Source: Pseudomonadota bacterium | GTDB lineage: Bacteria > Pseudomonadota > Alphaproteobacteria > Azospirillales > Azospirillaceae | Direction of reading: 5' to 3' | Length of the DNA stretch: 7,552 bases | NCBI GenBank assembly: GCA_023416195.1 | Contig: JAEZID010000452.1 | Coordinates: forward strand, 1 to 7,552 | Shown: positions 6,104 through 7,552 of the stretch, one piece after another | How positions within the stretch are numbered: the first letter of the stretch is position 1 | Layout: the number at the start of each line of letters is the position of its first letter | Notes under the pieces: model-generated | The model's input: only the letters and a program-made list of their open reading frames with translations | Database searches by the model: none | Told to the model about the DNA's origin: nothing | Position numbers and translations under genes: made by a program

Positions 6104-6119
6104 GCCGGTCCTGACCGGC
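6104..6119. terminator. Hairpin between the 56-codon gene and imuA
   Basis: GCCGGTCCTGACCGGC is a perfect inverted repeat (GCCGGTC / GACCGGC) that starts at the base after the small gene's stop codon and lies in the 21-nt gap between two convergent genes. Only two T bases follow on the plus strand, and no T run follows on the minus side. It is a plausible weak bidirectional terminator or 3'-end stabiliser rather than a classical intrinsic terminator. Confidence 0.5.
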
Positions 6120-6124
6120 TTCGG

Positions 6125-6916
6125 TCAGGCGACCTTGATCAGTTGGCGTTGGGCCAGTCGGTTTCCGCCGGATGCGTCCACGGCCGGCGCGGCCTGGGTC
6201 AGCGCACCATCGCGCCAGTCGAGCAGCCACGCGCCCGGACGGCCTCCCCGGCAACGCTCCAGCGCCACCCGCCAGCGCGGGTCCCCCACGCCCGGTTCAT
6301 CGGAATCGCTGGGGGCCGAGCCGATGCTCCAACGAGTGACGGCGGCATTCGGAGCGGCGCTCGCGGCGGAACGGCGCGGGCCGAGTTGCAGCAGGAATCC
6401 CGTCACACCCGAAGACTCGGCGGCCAGCTGAAGCCGCCGGCTTGCCGTCAAATCAAGGTTCCCGGCCTCGCCCAGGACGGCCGACAGGCGCTTGCAGCGC
6501 AACGCCTCCTCCATCGCCCACAGGGCGTCGGCATCCCTGGTCGCGCGCACCGCGATCAGGCGGTCCGGCGTCAGCCCATAGGCCGCCAGCCCGGCGGCGT
6601 GCAGATCCCGTCCCCGCACGATCCACACGGCCGGCGCCGCAGCCGTCGCCAACCGGGCGAGCAGCCCGGCGGCGAAGGCCGTTCCGGCGCCGGGGTCTTC
6701 CCCCGCCACCTCGTGCAGGCAGCCGAGTGGCAACCCGCCCCCCGGCAGTGCCGAGTCGAGATCGGGAAGGCCGAAGGGCAGAACGCGCGCGCCCTCCCCA
6801 CCCAGCCCCTCCAGGCGCTGGATGCGGGCGCGCAGTTCGGCAAGGCGTGCGGCTTTATCCAGGGCGGCCTTATCCGGAGATGTTTCCGGAACCGCCGAAA
6901 GCAGGGCGTCGGGCAT
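6125..6916 (-). CDS. imuA: ImuA, SOS mutasome RecA-like accessory protein
   Basis: ImuA is a RecA/SulA-like protein that works with ImuB and DnaE2 in damage-induced mutagenesis. The product is 263 residues. After a charged N-terminal helix (AARLAELRARIQRLEGL) comes the family signature VLPFGLPDLDSALPGGGLPLGCLHEVAGED (45-74), shown in pieces here: FGLPDLDSALPGGGLP and GCLHEVAGED. The P-loop position reads AGEDPGAGTAF (71-81), without the Walker A lysine, as is usual in ImuA. Later blocks (WIVRGRDLHAAGL 98-110, LWAMEEALRC 132-141, SRRLQLAAESSG 159-170, WRVALERCRGG 215-225) also fit. The ATG at 6916 is chosen because family similarity starts soon after and the LexA box lies only 26 nt upstream. 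Frames open further upstream would swallow that box and the neighbouring terminator. The ribosome site is weak. Unusually, it is not next to imuB: it stands alone on the opposite strand. Confidence 0.93.
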   Translation of the reverse strand: MPDALLSAVPETSPDKAALDKAARLAELRARIQRLEGLGGEGARVLPFGLPDLDSALPGGGLPLGCLHEVAGEDPGAGTAFAAGLLARLATAAAPAVWIVRGRDLHAAGLAAYGLTPDRLIAVRATRDADALWAMEEALRCKRLSAVLGEAGNLDLTASRRLQLAAESSGVTGFLLQLGPRRSAASAAPNAAVTRWSIGSAPSDSDEPGVGDPRWRVALERCRGGRPGAWLLDWRDGALTQAAPAVDASGGNRLAQRQLIKVA

Positions 6917-6942
6917 GACTCGAATCCGTCGATCAGGCTTTT

Positions 6943-6957
6943 GTTCCTGATATGTTC
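6943..6957 (-). promoter_or_regulatory. LexA (SOS) box upstream of imuA
   Basis: GTTC-CTGATAT-GTTC is an exact match to the alphaproteobacterial LexA consensus GTTC-N7-GTTC; read toward imuA it is GAACATATCAGGAAC. It ends 26 nt before the imuA ATG, so bound LexA would cover or flank the transcription start. CATATC inside it could serve as a -10. Known biology (imuA is a core member of the LexA regulon in alphaproteobacteria) agrees. Confidence 0.9.
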
Positions 6958-6988
6958 TAGCACAGCCCGCCCGTCCAGGGGAGTCCAC

Positions 6989-7021
6989 AAAGCAAAAGGG
7001 GCGCCCTTTCGGACGCCCCTT
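6989..7021 (-). terminator. Intrinsic terminator of the Tim44-like gene
   Basis: On the minus strand, AAGGGGCG (complement of 7014-7021) pairs perfectly with CGCCCCTT (complement of 6996-7003). The loop can be closed further by two G-C pairs. A T-rich tail, TTTTGCTTT, follows. It begins 29 nt after the Tim44-like gene's stop codon and lies upstream of the imuA LexA box, so it insulates imuA from read-through. Confidence 0.85.
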
Positions 7022-7050
7022 CGCGGGATCGGCTGTTGCGCCGGAACCGG

Positions 7051-7552
7051 TCAGCGGACCTGCTGGATCGCCCCCAGGTGCCAGCGGCCGCCGCGCGGAC
7101 GGGCGAAGGTCCAGACCTCCGTCGCCTCGACCGGGCGGTTGGGGTCGCCATCGACCACGCGGTTGGTCGCGCGCTCCACCGTCGTGTCGATCAGCGAGAA
7201 GCGCATCGCGACGGTGGCGTACTCGACGTCGCCCTCGCGCCACGCCTCGGCCAGGTCGCCCTGGAGCAGGCGGACGTCGGACAGCTTGTTGACCACGCCG
7301 CGGTTGGCGTTGTCGGCCAGTTCCTGGGAGAAGTAGGACAGCATCTCCGGCGTCAGGATGGCGCGCAGGGCGGCCTGATCCTCCCGCCCGTAGGCGGTCT
7401 GGACCTCGACCAGCGTCTTCTCGAACGCCTCGTAGTCGGCCGGGCCGATGCCCACGTCGTCACGCCCCACACCCGGACGGGCCGCACCGGCCGGAGCGGC
7501 GGCGCCACCAAGCGGGCCAGCACCCACCGGGCCACCACCAACCGGGTTATAG
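7051..7552 (-). CDS. Tim44-like domain protein (C-terminal part, start outside window)
   Basis: The frame is open to the right edge, so 166 C-terminal residues are visible. The visible part begins with a Gly/Pro/Ala-rich linker (YNPVGGGPVGAGPLGGAAAP). The Tim44-like fold follows, running from about IGPADYEAFEKTLVEVQTAY to the end, with typical blocks AYGREDQAALRAILTPEMLSYF, NKLSDVRLLQGDLAEAW, VEYATVAMRFSLID and EVWTFARPRGGRWHLGAIQQV (each quoted in part). Bacterial members (TimA-type) usually have an N-terminal signal or membrane anchor before a Gly-rich linker; that part is cut off here. The fold relates to mitochondrial Tim44, but a bacterial role in protein translocation or envelope assembly is not established. 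It ends at the terminator just downstream and is transcribed in the same direction as imuA but probably separately. Confidence 0.88.
   Translation of the reverse strand, partial: YNPVGGGPVGAGPLGGAAAPAGAARPGVGRDDVGIGPADYEAFEKTLVEVQTAYGREDQAALRAILTPEMLSYFSQELADNANRGVVNKLSDVRLLQGDLAEAWREGDVEYATVAMRFSLIDTTVERATNRVVDGDPNRPVEATEVWTFARPRGGRWHLGAIQQVR

Noticed and set aside
6917..7243. Longer imuA starting near 7243
   Set aside because: It would overlap the Tim44-like gene, its terminator and the LexA box, and adds an arginine-rich non-family extension.
6143..7336. 397-codon plus-strand frame opposite imuA and the Tim44-like gene
   Set aside because: It runs through an intrinsic terminator and a LexA box and has shadow-type composition.

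Overview
The window comes from a very GC-rich genome whose strong third-position G/C bias keeps long antisense frames open. The protein families, a perfect alphaproteobacterial-type LexA box (GTTC-N7-GTTC), a Tim44-like protein and GC-rich hairpin repeats all point to an alphaproteobacterium. Rhodospirillales, and Azospirillum or a close relative, fit best, but the genus is inferred from style and remembered homologs, not from a search.

Layout. (1) 1-4233, plus strand: the 3' half of imuB, then complete dnaE2 (error-prone DNA polymerase III alpha). The two are separated by a 127-nt gap almost filled by a palindromic repeat. A second copy of that repeat, in the same orientation, follows dnaE2. 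A different element, made of five consecutive perfect hairpins, lies inside the dnaE2 reading frame and adds about 48 low-complexity residues. (2) 4366-5667, minus strand: a two-gene unit of a DTW-domain protein (probable tRNA-uridine aminocarboxypropyltransferase family) followed by a small dual-specificity/tyrosine phosphatase, linked by a Shine-Dalgarno that overlaps the upstream stop codon. (3) 5668-6103: a divergent regulatory region, then a 56-codon gene on the plus strand with a very good ribosome binding site and a GTGA-N6-TCAC operator-like palindrome upstream. (4) 6125-6916, minus strand: imuA, preceded by the LexA box. (5) 7051-7552, minus strand: the C-terminal part of a Tim44-like domain protein with its own intrinsic terminator.

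How it works together. ImuA, ImuB and DnaE2 form the SOS-induced mutasome that bypasses lesions in bacteria lacking Pol V. The usual imuA-imuB-dnaE2 operon is split here: imuA stands alone under its own LexA box, on the other strand and about 2 kb past the end of dnaE2, with three unrelated genes between. No LexA box is visible in the imuB-dnaE2 gap, so control of imuB-dnaE2 must lie upstream of the window. The most unusual feature is the hairpin-array insertion carried in frame within a catalytic DNA polymerase.

No gene-free stretch exceeds 300 bases. No tRNA, rRNA, CRISPR array, transposase or phage gene was seen.
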